DNA from: Marivita hallyeonensis | GTDB lineage: Bacteria; Pseudomonadota; Alphaproteobacteria; Rhodobacterales; Rhodobacteraceae | Direction: 5' to 3' | Length of the DNA stretch: 64,000 nucleotides | Assembly (NCBI RefSeq): GCF_900129875.1 | Contig: NZ_FQXC01000009.1 | Span: 1-64,000, forward strand | Part shown: piece after piece, positions 26,625-35,766 of the stretch | Layout: every line of letters begins with the position of its first letter | How positions within the stretch are numbered: position 1 is the first letter of the stretch | Translations under genes and position numbers: made by a program | Notes under the pieces: model-generated | The model's input: only the letters and a program-made list of their open reading frames with translations | The model's database searches: none | Told to the model about the DNA's origin: nothing

Positions 26625-27533
26625 TCAATCATCAGTCACAGGCCTAAACGCTGATGGACCGAATGCTTCGTAATCTGCACTCAAAGCGTCAAACATTTGT
26701 TTTCCTGCAACGACAAAATCAGCTTTCAGCATCGCTTCATCAACTACACGTTTTTGCTTCTCGGATAGGCTACGAATAAGCTCTTGTGCATTCGCTGCGC
26801 GATCAATGAGATAGTTCAAGAGGTAGGGAGGAATTATAGTGTGTCGGTTGTATACCTTTTTGGATTTAGGGGTTATTTCACAGGCAACCCATGGTTGACC
26901 GTCATTTTTCATCAGGTAGACAGACACCCAAGGGCCCAACTTGACATAAGAACCTAAAATTTTACCGCTATCGGAACCAAAAAGATCCAACTCAGTGTGA
27001 CGACGAATGAAACGGTTCCAATTCGTGGGTAGGCCGTTGTGATCATTTATGTTTCCCAAGCCCAGTGGCAGCAAAAATTGCTTCGCGAACGTGCTTTGCC
27101 TCTTTGTCCCGCAAAGTATCTGCCGTAACTCTATAAGGCTGCTTAGGACTAAACGTTTCTCTGTGGGCGTATAGAAATCTGGATTGTCGGAGTTCTTAGT
27201 TAGATATGCAAGAATACGAAAATGAAGGCTTGCGAGAAACAGATAATCACTCTGTCCCAATTTCTTAGGCATTTTCGCTTCATTTACAGATGGAAGAAAT
27301 ACCTTAGTAGCGAAATTTGTTTCAAGTCTACTGAATTGTCCCTCACAATCGTTGCAAAGAAGTGGTAGTTTCAATCCATCTTGCACTCTTTTGTTGGGTG
27401 TAGCGCCGAAGCGCAGGTATCCTGTTCCACCGGTTTTTTGCATCCACCGGAATACAAACTTTGGAATAACATGGCTATTTTGGATTGACGGCGCTGATCT
27501 GCAAAGAACGCATTTACGGTATCCTTCCATCAA
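26625..27533 (-). CDS. AT-rich protein with N-terminal zinc/HNH-like motif
   Basis: 302 residues. Near the start lie Cys8, Cys11, His21 and later Cys60, Cys63 (KCVLCRSAPSIQNSHVIPKF ... LLCNDCEGQFSRLE), a CxxC–H–CxxC pattern like HNH-type zinc domains. The remaining ~230 residues match nothing I recognise. Its composition is clearly more AT-rich than parE and the ribosomal genes, and it adjoins degenerate repeats, so recent acquisition is likely. A nuclease or defence role is possible but not shown. Confidence 0.7.
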   Translation of the reverse strand: MMEGYRKCVLCRSAPSIQNSHVIPKFVFRWMQKTGGTGYLRFGATPNKRVQDGLKLPLLCNDCEGQFSRLETNFATKVFLPSVNEAKMPKKLGQSDYLFLASLHFRILAYLTKNSDNPDFYTPTEKRLVLSSLIELRQILCGTKRQSTFAKQFLLPLGLGNINDHNGLPTNWNRFIRRHTELDLFGSDSGKILGSYVKLGPWVSVYLMKNDGQPWVACEITPKSKKVYNRHTIIPPYLLNYLIDRAANAQELIRSLSEKQKRVVDEAMLKADFVVAGKQMFDALSADYEAFGPSAFRPVTDD

Positions 27534-27542
27534 AGACGCTCT

Positions 27543-29501
27543 CTAAACATCCAACTCCTCGACAAACCGCGCGTTCTCTTGAATATACTGGAACCGCAGC
27601 TCGGGTTTCTTGCCCATCAGCCGCTCCACCAGATCACCCGTCTCGCCCGGTTCGTCCTCATCAATCGTCACGCGGATCAGTTTCCGCGAGCTAGGGTCCA
27701 TCGTGGTTTCTTTCAGATCCTTCGCGTCCATCTCGCCCAGACCCTTGAAGCGCTGAACGTCGATCTTGCCTTTGCCGCCCAGACCCTTCTCCATCATCAG
27801 TTCCTTCTCGGCATCGTCCGCCACATAGAGCCGCTTGGCCCCCTGCGTCAGGCGATAGAGCGGCGGGCAGGCCAGATACAAATGCCCCGCGTCGATCATT
27901 GGGCGCATCTGGGTGAAGAAGAACGTCATCAGAAGCGACGCGATATGCGCGCCATCGACGTCGGCATCCGTCATGATGATCACCTTGTCATAGCGCAGAT
28001 CATCAAGGTTGAACTTGGTGCCAAGGCCCACCCCCAGAGCCTGGGTCAGGTCATTGATCTCGTTGTTCGACCCCAGCTTCGACGAGGCCGCCCCCAGCAC
28101 GTTCAGGATCTTCCCCCGCAGCGGTAACAGCGCCTGCGTTTTGCGATCCCGCGCCATCTTGGCCGAACCACCAGCCGAGTCGCCCTCGACGATGAACAGC
28201 TCCGTCCCCTCACGGGTGTTCGACGAGCAATCCACGAGCTTGCCCGGCAGGCGCAGCTTCTTCGTCGCCGATTTTCGCGCGGTCTCTTTCTCCTGCCTGC
28301 GCCGCAGCCGTTCCTCGGCCCGCAGGATCAGGAAGTCGAGGATGGCCCCGGCCGATTTCGTATCCGAGGTCAGCCAGTGGTCGAAGTGGTCGCGCACGGC
28401 GCCTTCGACCATCTTCGCCGCTTCCTCGTTCGACAACCGGTCCTTCGTCTGCCCAACGAATTGCGGGTTCTGGATGAAGATCGACACCAGAGCGCAGCCC
28501 CCGGTGATGAGGTCATCGCGGTTGATCTGGTTCGCCTTCTTGTTACCGACGCGCTCTCCATACGCCTTGATGCCTTTCAGGATCGCCGCCCAGAAACCAC
28601 CTTCGTGCGTGCCGCCTTCCGGGGTGGGCACCGTGTTGCAGTAGGATTGGATGAAGCCGTCGCGCGAGGGCGTCCAATTGATCGTCCACTCCACCTTGCC
28701 CGGTGTGTTGAACTTTTCGGAAAAATCGACTGAGCCGGAAAACGGGACGTCCGCATAGGTCGAAACCGAGGACAGGGTTTCGTTGAGGTAATCGGACAAC
28801 CCGCCCGGAAAATGGAACGTCGCTTCCCTGGGTGTCTCGCCATCGTCGATGCGCGACTTCCAGCGGATCTCGACCCCGGAGAACAAGTACGCCTTGGACC
28901 GCGCCATCTTGAACAGGCGGGCAGGCTTCAGGCGCAGAGAACCGAAAATCTCGCCATCGGGATGGAAGGTCACCGAAGTGCCCCGCCGGTTCGGTGCCGG
29001 TCCGACTTTTTCCAGCGGGCCTTTCGGAACGCCCCGGGAGAACTCCATCGCCACAAGCTGCCTGTCCCGCGCGACTTCGACACGCAGGTAATCGGACAGT
29101 GCATTGACGACCGATGACCCGACGCCGTTCAGACCGCCGGAGGTTTCGTAATTCTTGCCCGAGAACTTGCCACCCGCGTTGAGCGTGCAGAGGATGATTT
29201 CGAGCGCCGATTTGGTCGGATCCTTCGGATGCGGATCGGTCGGGATGCCGCGCCCGTTGTCGCGCACAGTGACGGAGCAATCCTCGTGCAGCTCGATCTC
29301 GATCCGCGTCGCGTGACCGGCGACCGCCTCGTCCATGGAGTTGTCGACGATCTCGGCCACCATGTGGTGGAGCGCACGGTCGTCCGTGCCGCCGATATAC
29401 ATCCCCGGGCGCAGGCGGACGTGCTCCATGTCTTCCAGCACGTCGATCGAAGAGGCGTTGTACTCAGTCGGTTCGGTTCCGGAAAGGAGATCCTCGGCCA
29501 T
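27543..29501 (-). CDS. parE: DNA topoisomerase IV subunit B
   Basis: 652 residues, the length of alphaproteobacterial ParE (GyrB is about 800). The GHKL ATPase signatures EIVDNSMDEAVAG (50-62), DNGRGIPTD (81-89) and GGLNGVGSSVVNAL (122-135) are followed by the TOPRIM domain (EGDSAGGSAKMARDRKTQ; DADVDGAHI). With ParC it separates linked daughter chromosomes. Starts MAEDLLSGTEPT at 29501. Confidence 0.97.
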   Translation of the reverse strand: MAEDLLSGTEPTEYNASSIDVLEDMEHVRLRPGMYIGGTDDRALHHMVAEIVDNSMDEAVAGHATRIEIELHEDCSVTVRDNGRGIPTDPHPKDPTKSALEIILCTLNAGGKFSGKNYETSGGLNGVGSSVVNALSDYLRVEVARDRQLVAMEFSRGVPKGPLEKVGPAPNRRGTSVTFHPDGEIFGSLRLKPARLFKMARSKAYLFSGVEIRWKSRIDDGETPREATFHFPGGLSDYLNETLSSVSTYADVPFSGSVDFSEKFNTPGKVEWTINWTPSRDGFIQSYCNTVPTPEGGTHEGGFWAAILKGIKAYGERVGNKKANQINRDDLITGGCALVSIFIQNPQFVGQTKDRLSNEEAAKMVEGAVRDHFDHWLTSDTKSAGAILDFLILRAEERLRRRQEKETARKSATKKLRLPGKLVDCSSNTREGTELFIVEGDSAGGSAKMARDRKTQALLPLRGKILNVLGAASSKLGSNNEINDLTQALGVGLGTKFNLDDLRYDKVIIMTDADVDGAHIASLLMTFFFTQMRPMIDAGHLYLACPPLYRLTQGAKRLYVADDAEKELMMEKGLGGKGKIDVQRFKGLGEMDAKDLKETTMDPSSRKLIRVTIDEDEPGETGDLVERLMGKKPELRFQYIQENARFVEELDV

Positions 29502-29564
29502 GGCAGCTGCTCTGTCTTTGTTGGTTTGCGACAGTATGGCAGAGCAGGCGGGGTGGGGGAAGCG

Positions 29565-29942
29565 TCAGCGTGCCTTGGTGCGCAGCCAATCCGCGAGGTC
29601 TTCTTCGTGGATGATCCCCTGAGCCAATGCGATGATCTGGTTGCCGGTTTCTTCGGTGTCATGTGTGATCGAAATGCCGTTGAGCTTTAGGCACACGATC
29701 ATCGTGCGATACGCCGTCCGCTTGTTGCCATCGTTGAAACAGTGACCACAGGCTACGGCTTGTGCGTAGGCTGCCGCCAACTCGAAGGCATCATTGATCA
29801 TGCCATAGACCAGTCGATTGTCGACGCGCGCGAGAGCACCCTCAAGCGATTTGTCGAGGGCGCGTCCCTGCAGCTCTCCGGGATTCAATACCCCATCGTG
29901 AATCGACTCAACCTGATTGGCCGAGAGGAGAAGATAGTTCAT
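29565..29942 (-). CDS. doc: Doc-type (Fic fold) toxin
   Basis: 125 residues, the size of Doc. The Fic/Doc active-site motif HCFNDGNKRT lies at residues 67-76 (consensus HxFx[D/N]xNKR), with Lys74 in the kinase-like position. Doc proteins inactivate EF-Tu by phosphorylation and halt translation. It starts inside the antitoxin stop with a 4-nt overlap, the standard Phd–Doc order. Confidence 0.92.
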   Translation of the reverse strand: MNYLLLSANQVESIHDGVLNPGELQGRALDKSLEGALARVDNRLVYGMINDAFELAAAYAQAVACGHCFNDGNKRTAYRTMIVCLKLNGISITHDTEETGNQIIALAQGIIHEEDLADWLRTKAR

Positions 29943-30187
29943 TTGTCTTTAAGGTAGTGCAGAACCGGAGCGGCTTGGACCCTCGTATCGTCCAATGCCG
30001 CAGTCACTTCCTCCTTCGTTGCATAGCGCGGTTCTTCTTGCAAAGACGCCTCTTCCGGCACGAGGTAACCGACGCATTTGGAGTTCTTCATTATCGCTAC
30101 CGGCTTGCCTCCGGACCGGGCCAGAACCTTTTGCGGCTCGCGCAGTTCGGTGATTGTGCAGATGTGATTGGTGTGAAGACGTGCCAT
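29939..30187 (-). CDS. phd: Phd/YefM-type antitoxin
   Basis: 82 residues from ATG 30187, preceded by a strong AGGAGGT; an upstream frame to 30235 would cross the operator. The N-terminal Phd fold (TITELREPQKVLARSGGKPVAIMKN) binds DNA, and the acidic C-terminus should cap Doc. The gene is likely self-repressed through the dyad at 30205-30234. Confidence 0.9.
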   Translation of the reverse strand: MARLHTNHICTITELREPQKVLARSGGKPVAIMKNSKCVGYLVPEEASLQEEPRYATKEEVTAALDDTRVQAAPVLHYLKDK

Positions 30188-30204
30188 TGGATGACCTCCT
30201 GAAA

Positions 30205-30234
30205 TGTGCATTTGAATATATATTCTATCGCACA
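30205..30234. promoter_or_regulatory. Symmetric operator upstream of phd–doc
   Basis: A perfect 12-bp palindrome GAATATATATTC at 30214-30225 is flanked, at equal distances, by TGTGC (30205-30209) and GCACA (30230-30234), all centred at 30219.5. It lies 18-47 bp before the antitoxin ATG. Phd-type antitoxins bind such dyads. Confidence 0.6.
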
Positions 30235-30251
30235 AAATTCCAGAGGGTTCC

Positions 30252-30665
30252 TCAGTCGGCCTTGTTATCCTTCATCAGCCGGTCCGCCTTGCGTCGCACC
30301 AGGACGCCGCGCAGGTCGTGCATGGCGAGCAGGAGCGCGTCTGTCACGGCGTCAAGCTGCTCATCCGTGGCCTTGGACTGGGCCCATTGCGTGGTCAGGT
30401 TGAGGTGATCGACCGCACGCAGGATGTCATCGACGTCCCGATCCGCAAGGATCGCTTGCCGCTCGGCCATCCAGTCCCGAATGACAGCGATATCCGCGTC
30501 ACTCAAGTCGCGCCCGCCGTGGGGTTTGACTTCACCGTTTCGGATGTTGACGACGGCGATCTGGTCCATCTCGATCCGACGCTGCCGGTTTTCGGTGTCG
30601 ACGCGGAAGACCAGCGCGCCGTTCTCGCGGACGCGGAAATAGTAGTCTGGCAGATCCGCGCCCAC
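30252..30665 (-). CDS. Conserved hypothetical protein
   Basis: 137 residues from GTG 30665 (MGADLPDYYFRVREN), which lets it start just after the aminotransferase stop; the longest frame to 30707 would overlap that gene by 40 nt. Segments FRVRENGALVFRVDTENRQRR and IAVVNIRNGEVKPHG look conserved within Rhodobacteraceae from memory, but no function is known. Soluble, no signal. Probably co-transcribed with the aminotransferase. Confidence 0.7.
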   Translation of the reverse strand: MGADLPDYYFRVRENGALVFRVDTENRQRRIEMDQIAVVNIRNGEVKPHGGRDLSDADIAVIRDWMAERQAILADRDVDDILRAVDHLNLTTQWAQSKATDEQLDAVTDALLLAMHDLRGVLVRRKADRLMKDNKAD

Positions 30666-30667
30666 GG

Positions 30668-31927
<1,260 letters not shown>

Positions 31928-31955
31928 TCAAGCGATGATCGCGAAAGGAGACGTG

Positions 31956-32348
31956 ATGAGCGAGAGCGACCAAGACTGGTACGCCCCTGAAATTGCAACA
32001 TTTGGCGACCGGCTGACCGCCGCGCGGGAAGCCGCTGGAATGTCCCAGGAAGCGCTGGCGAAACGGCTCGGTGTCAAGAAATCGACGATGCGGAACTGGG
32101 AGGACGACCTGTCCGAACCGCGCGCCAATCGGCTATCCATGCTGGCGGGCCTGCTGAACGTATCGATGATGTGGCTCATCAACGGAGAAGGTGAAGGGAT
32201 CGAAAACCCCGACGCTGAACCGTTGCCCACCGACATGTCCGAAGTTATCCTTGAGGTTCGGGAATTGAAAGCCGATCTGCACGCCAAGGCGGAACAGATG
32301 GCCCGATTGGAAAAGCGTCTGCGTCAGATGATGGACACGTCCACATGA
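31956..32348 (+). CDS. XRE-family transcriptional regulator
   Basis: 130 residues from ATG 31956, after AAAGGAG. An N-terminal Cro/CI helix-turn-helix (FGDRLTAAREAAGMSQEALAKRLGVKKSTMRNWE, residues ~14-47) is followed by an acidic, coiled-coil-like C-terminus (EVRELKADLHAKAEQMARLEK). It overlaps sdhE by 4 nt, so the two are coupled; control of succinate dehydrogenase assembly or of aatA next door is conceivable. Confidence 0.85.
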   Translation: MSESDQDWYAPEIATFGDRLTAAREAAGMSQEALAKRLGVKKSTMRNWEDDLSEPRANRLSMLAGLLNVSMMWLINGEGEGIENPDAEPLPTDMSEVILEVRELKADLHAKAEQMARLEKRLRQMMDTST

Positions 32349-32605
32349 GCGAACTTCGCGAACACCGCCTCAAGCGTCTTTCCATGCGTTCCATGCGGCG
32401 CGGCATCAAGGAGATGGACATCATCCTGTCGCGCTATGCTGACCGCCGCCTGGGCGAGTTCGATGATGACATGCTCGATCGGTACGATGCGCTTCTGTCG
32501 GAAAACGATCAGGACCTGTACCAATGGGTGAGCGGTCAGAAACCGCCACCCGAGGGTCTGCAAGACATCATCTCGGACATCTCAAAAGTCGCATTTCAGC
32601 GCTGA
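32345..32605 (+). CDS. sdhE: Succinate dehydrogenase assembly factor SdhE
   Basis: 86 residues, the usual size. The family motif RGIKEMDIIL is at residues 19-28, followed by the YADRRL and DLYQWVSGQ segments. SdhE helps attach FAD to the SdhA flavoprotein. It begins within the XRE regulator stop (ATGA overlap). Confidence 0.93.
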   Translation: MSELREHRLKRLSMRSMRRGIKEMDIILSRYADRRLGEFDDDMLDRYDALLSENDQDLYQWVSGQKPPPEGLQDIISDISKVAFQR

Positions 32606-32655
32606 ATTTCAGCCTGTTAGCGCACTTAACTGATTATTTGCGATTTTACCTGATG

Positions 32656-32680
32656 CTCCGTCAAAACCGATTTGGCGGAG
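32656..32680. promoter_or_regulatory. Inverted repeat overlapping the marR ribosome-binding site
   Basis: CTCCGTCAAA (32656-32665) and TTTGGCGGAG (32671-32680) form 10-bp arms with one mismatch and a 5-base spacer, 6 bp before the start codon. The right arm includes the GGCGGAG Shine–Dalgarno. It could be the regulator's own operator or an mRNA hairpin covering the RBS. Confidence 0.5.
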
Positions 32681-32686
32681 TACATA

Positions 32687-33184
32687 ATGAGCATTCACGC
32701 ATCTGTTGAGCAGGGCAAATCCAACGTCGTCCTGGACGGTTATCTGGAAGCGCTGGCGCTTGTCGAACGATTGCACCGGCTTCTGCTGGACGTGATCAAA
32801 GATGAATTCGAACGCGTCGGTATCATTGAGATCAACGCGGTGCAGGCGCTGCTTTTGTTCAATATCGGCGATAACGAGGTCACGGCGGGAGAGCTGAAAA
32901 CCCGCGGCTACTATCAGGGCAGCAATGTCAGCTACAATCTGAAGAAGCTCGTCGAAATGGGCTACATGCATCACCAGCGATGCGAGATTGATCGAAGGTC
33001 GGTGCGGGTGCGCCTTACTGCGCGCGGGCGCGAGATCCGCGATCTGATTTCCGCCCTGTTCGCGCGGCACGCCCACGGATTGCTGAGCAAGAACGTCATC
33101 GATGACGACACGCTCTCGGACATGAGCGATACGCTGCGCCGGATGGAGCGGTACTGGACCGATCAGATCCGCTACATCTACTGA
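32687..33184 (+). CDS. MarR-family winged-helix regulator (LdtR/PetP-like)
   Basis: 165 residues from ATG 32687; an in-frame TTG at 32672 is less likely. The winged helix covers residues ~50-110 (ELKTRGYYQGSNVSYNLKKLVEMGYMHHQR then wing RRSVRVRLT). Such alphaproteobacterial MarR proteins respond to small effectors and repress envelope or cytochrome genes. An inverted repeat sits on its RBS, suggesting autoregulation. Confidence 0.85.
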   Translation: MSIHASVEQGKSNVVLDGYLEALALVERLHRLLLDVIKDEFERVGIIEINAVQALLLFNIGDNEVTAGELKTRGYYQGSNVSYNLKKLVEMGYMHHQRCEIDRRSVRVRLTARGREIRDLISALFARHAHGLLSKNVIDDDTLSDMSDTLRRMERYWTDQIRYIY

Positions 33185-33187
33185 CGC

Positions 33188-33898
33188 CTATCCGGGCCGA
33201 TCCTGATCGACCGGGAGCGCACTCAGGATGCGGTCATTCAATTCGCGGAAAAGCTTGCGGGTCATCGCCTCGCGGTAGCCCTGATAGCCTAGGGACGTTT
33301 CGACAAACGCACCGAAACCGTAGCGCACCTCACGCTGAAAATAGTCGATCACCTCGGGCGCGCTGCCCAGAACAGCCAGACCGTTGACGGTGACATTGGC
33401 GAAGGGAAAGTTCTTGTAGGCAAGGCGCGGTGGGAAGCCATCGTTGTTCTCTCCATCGCCGGACACGTCGATGACCTGCCGGTCGCACTCTGGTCCGCGT
33501 GCGAGCAGGGTGGCTCCGTAGCCAAGGGCGTAGCCCATCGCGGTCGGGAACCGGGTGTGGCTGCGCGGGCTGGATGTAAGTGTAGCGATCAGATCATCAA
33601 TCGCGGCGCCATCGGTGAGGGCGACCCAGTCACGCACCATCGTGCTTTGTCGCCGACCGCTCCATTCGTAGATGGCGATAGAGACATACCCCGGCCCTTC
33701 GAGGATCGCCGAGCGGATGGTGGGATCATCTAGAGCCGCCGCGAGGCCATCGCGCTGAAGCACGTATTCCTCGGCATCCACCGAAGATGACACATCGAGG
33801 GCAAGGACTAGGGCCAGCCTGCAATGCTCTTGCGCCACCGCCGCCACCGGCAGGACCGAGGCGGCGAGCGCTGCCAGCACTGCAAGCTGAATGCGCAC
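33188..33898 (-). CDS. DUF1194 (VWA-like) secreted protein
   Basis: 236 residues from GTG 33898, chosen to clear the upstream glyoxalase stop at 33904; a longer frame to 33937 exists. A signal peptide (~1-23, ending AVA-Q) precedes a VWA-like metal site DVSSSVD and a TRFPTAMGYAL / VIDVSGDGENN pair typical of DUF1194. Probably periplasmic, function unknown. Confidence 0.85.
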   Translation of the reverse strand: MRIQLAVLAALAASVLPVAAVAQEHCRLALVLALDVSSSVDAEEYVLQRDGLAAALDDPTIRSAILEGPGYVSIAIYEWSGRRQSTMVRDWVALTDGAAIDDLIATLTSSPRSHTRFPTAMGYALGYGATLLARGPECDRQVIDVSGDGENNDGFPPRLAYKNFPFANVTVNGLAVLGSAPEVIDYFQREVRYGFGAFVETSLGYQGYREAMTRKLFRELNDRILSALPVDQDRPG

Positions 33899-33903
33899 GC
33901 AGC

Positions 33904-34332
33904 TTACCAGTGGCCGGTGTTCTCCATACTGGCCCAAGGCTCCTGCGGCGGCAGAGAGTCGCCCGCTTGCAGCAGTTCAATCGATATGTTGTCGGGCGAG
34001 CGCACAAATGCCATGTGACCATCGCGCGGCGGACGATTGATCGTGACGCCATTGTCCATCAGGTGCTGGCACATCTCGTAGATGTTATCGACGCGGTAGG
34101 CGAGGTGGCCGAAATGGCGGCTGTCCGACGGCAATCCGTCGTCTCCGTCCCAGTTGTAGGTCAGCTCGACCGGGCACTCTTCCTGACCTTCGGGCGCCAT
34201 GAAGATCAGGGTGAATCGACCATTTTCGTTGTCCATCCGCCGCGTTTCCTTCAGGCCAAGCAGCCCGTAGAATTTCATCGACGCGTCCAGGTCTTTCACG
34301 CGCACCATCGTGTGGAGATATCGAAGAGCCAT
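33904..34332 (-). CDS. gloA: Lactoylglutathione lyase (glyoxalase I)
   Basis: 142 residues with the two beta-alpha-beta-beta-beta modules. Metal ligands appear as His7 (YLHTMVRV), Glu56 in VELTYNWD, His74 in HFGHLAYRV, and the late Glu119 in ISIELLQ. It converts the methylglyoxal–glutathione hemithioacetal to lactoylglutathione. The downstream DUF1194 gene begins 6 nt after its stop. Confidence 0.94.
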   Translation of the reverse strand: MALRYLHTMVRVKDLDASMKFYGLLGLKETRRMDNENGRFTLIFMAPEGQEECPVELTYNWDGDDGLPSDSRHFGHLAYRVDNIYEMCQHLMDNGVTINRPPRDGHMAFVRSPDNISIELLQAGDSLPPQEPWASMENTGHW

Positions 34333-34400
34333 CTTATCCTCGCTGAGTCTGTTTCGACAAAGCTAAGCTATCGTCCCGCCGTGTCGAGCCGGAAACGCCT

Positions 34401-35765
34401 CTAGAATGCGGACCGAATGCCGAGACGAATGCCGAAGTTCTCGGTCTCATAGAGGTCGAGGTTGGCGTCCGTCCGCTCTGCTTTCAGCGTGACCGTCGGA
34501 ATGAACCCATAGAAATCGAAGTCCGGCAAGGCGGCGGTGATCGACGCCTCGACGCTGCGCTCTTCGCGCCCGTCGGAGGTGAGGTTGGAAACCTCATGTG
34601 TCTTGTCGGACACCGTGACCCCGAAGTCCCACAGCGCCCGTCCAATCGGCTGGGACAGACTGTACCGCACTCCAATTTCGCGCTTCGTATAATCAAGGTA
34701 GTCGGCGTCGCTCTCCGACTCGATAAGAGTGGCGGACAGCGAAATCCGGTTGCCGTTTTCAAGGCGGTGGCCGTAGCCGACGGCTCCGGTCCAGATCGAT
34801 GCATCATCGCGCCCGTTCAGCCCGTCCTGCGCCTCATGCGACAAGGACAGGTTCAGCAACCCACTCTCGCCAACGACGGTGCGATACTCCGTGCCAAGAC
34901 GGCTGTATCGCAAAAGGTCGTCGCCGCCGAAGGTCACCTTCCCGACACGCGCGTTCCAGCCAAGGTGTGTGCCGGTTTCGGACAGCTGGAACAACTGCTG
35001 CACCCCAATCGCGGCTGAGCTGGTGGCGAAATCTGATCCGTCTGCATCGGGTGCAATCTCCTTGGCATCGTCGGACAGTACGTAGCTGCGATGCTGTGCG
35101 GAAAAGAAAAGATCGGTCCGTCGCGTGCTGGATTGCTGCAGGCGATAGCGCGTACTCAGACCGGTTGATATCTCGACCCCGGACAAAGCCCGCGCTTCGC
35201 CCTGCAGCTGGAAATCAAGCGGCAGGTCGAAGAGTTCCGACGTCTCGTTCCGACTGCCATTGTTGATGTTGGAGCTCGGGGAAATCGAAAAACTCAGGTA
35301 GGTCGACCACCGGTTCTGCGCCCGCACGTACTGAAAATCCCGCGCCGCGCGGGTTTTCAACTGATCATTCGGCGCAATCTGCGCCGCGCGCCGCAACCAC
35401 CACTGCGCCCGAGTATTGTTGCCCGCCGACGCCAAAGCCTGAGCTTGGGCCAAGGCCGCCGCATAGCGCGCACGGTCGAAATCTGCCAAATCCCAGGCCC
35501 TGCGCGCGTGTTCGAGGGCTGTATCGTACCGCCCAAGATCGCGGGCGGCGCGTGACCTGATCAGCTGCGCGTCGATGTCGTTTGCGTCGCGCTGCAACAA
35601 GGCGCCGGCCAGATCGTAGGCCACGTCCGGACGCCCTTGGAGCACGGCCTGGCTGGCCACCTCGCGCATTTCAGCCGGGCTGAGCACGACCTCCGCAGAC
35701 GCGGTGGCCCCCGTGAAGAGCAGGGCCACCGCCGCAACGATGTTTCTGGCAGCTATCAGGGACAT
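34401..35765 (-). CDS. Slam-like outer-membrane protein (surface lipoprotein assembly modifier)
   Basis: 454 residues from ATG 35765. Signal peptide ~1-25; residues ~30-160 form TPR-like helices (VAYDLAGALLQRDANDIDAQLIRSRAARDLGRYDTALEHARRAW shortened pattern A-x2-A-x3); the rest is a series of amphipathic beta strands ending in Phe (GIRSAF), an outer-membrane barrel. This two-part build is that of Slam (DUF560), which moves lipoproteins to the cell surface. It starts 1 nt after the lipoprotein stop. Confidence 0.75.
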   Translation of the reverse strand: MSLIAARNIVAAVALLFTGATASAEVVLSPAEMREVASQAVLQGRPDVAYDLAGALLQRDANDIDAQLIRSRAARDLGRYDTALEHARRAWDLADFDRARYAAALAQAQALASAGNNTRAQWWLRRAAQIAPNDQLKTRAARDFQYVRAQNRWSTYLSFSISPSSNINNGSRNETSELFDLPLDFQLQGEARALSGVEISTGLSTRYRLQQSSTRRTDLFFSAQHRSYVLSDDAKEIAPDADGSDFATSSAAIGVQQLFQLSETGTHLGWNARVGKVTFGGDDLLRYSRLGTEYRTVVGESGLLNLSLSHEAQDGLNGRDDASIWTGAVGYGHRLENGNRISLSATLIESESDADYLDYTKREIGVRYSLSQPIGRALWDFGVTVSDKTHEVSNLTSDGREERSVEASITAALPDFDFYGFIPTVTLKAERTDANLDLYETENFGIRLGIRSAF

Positions 35766-35766
35766 G

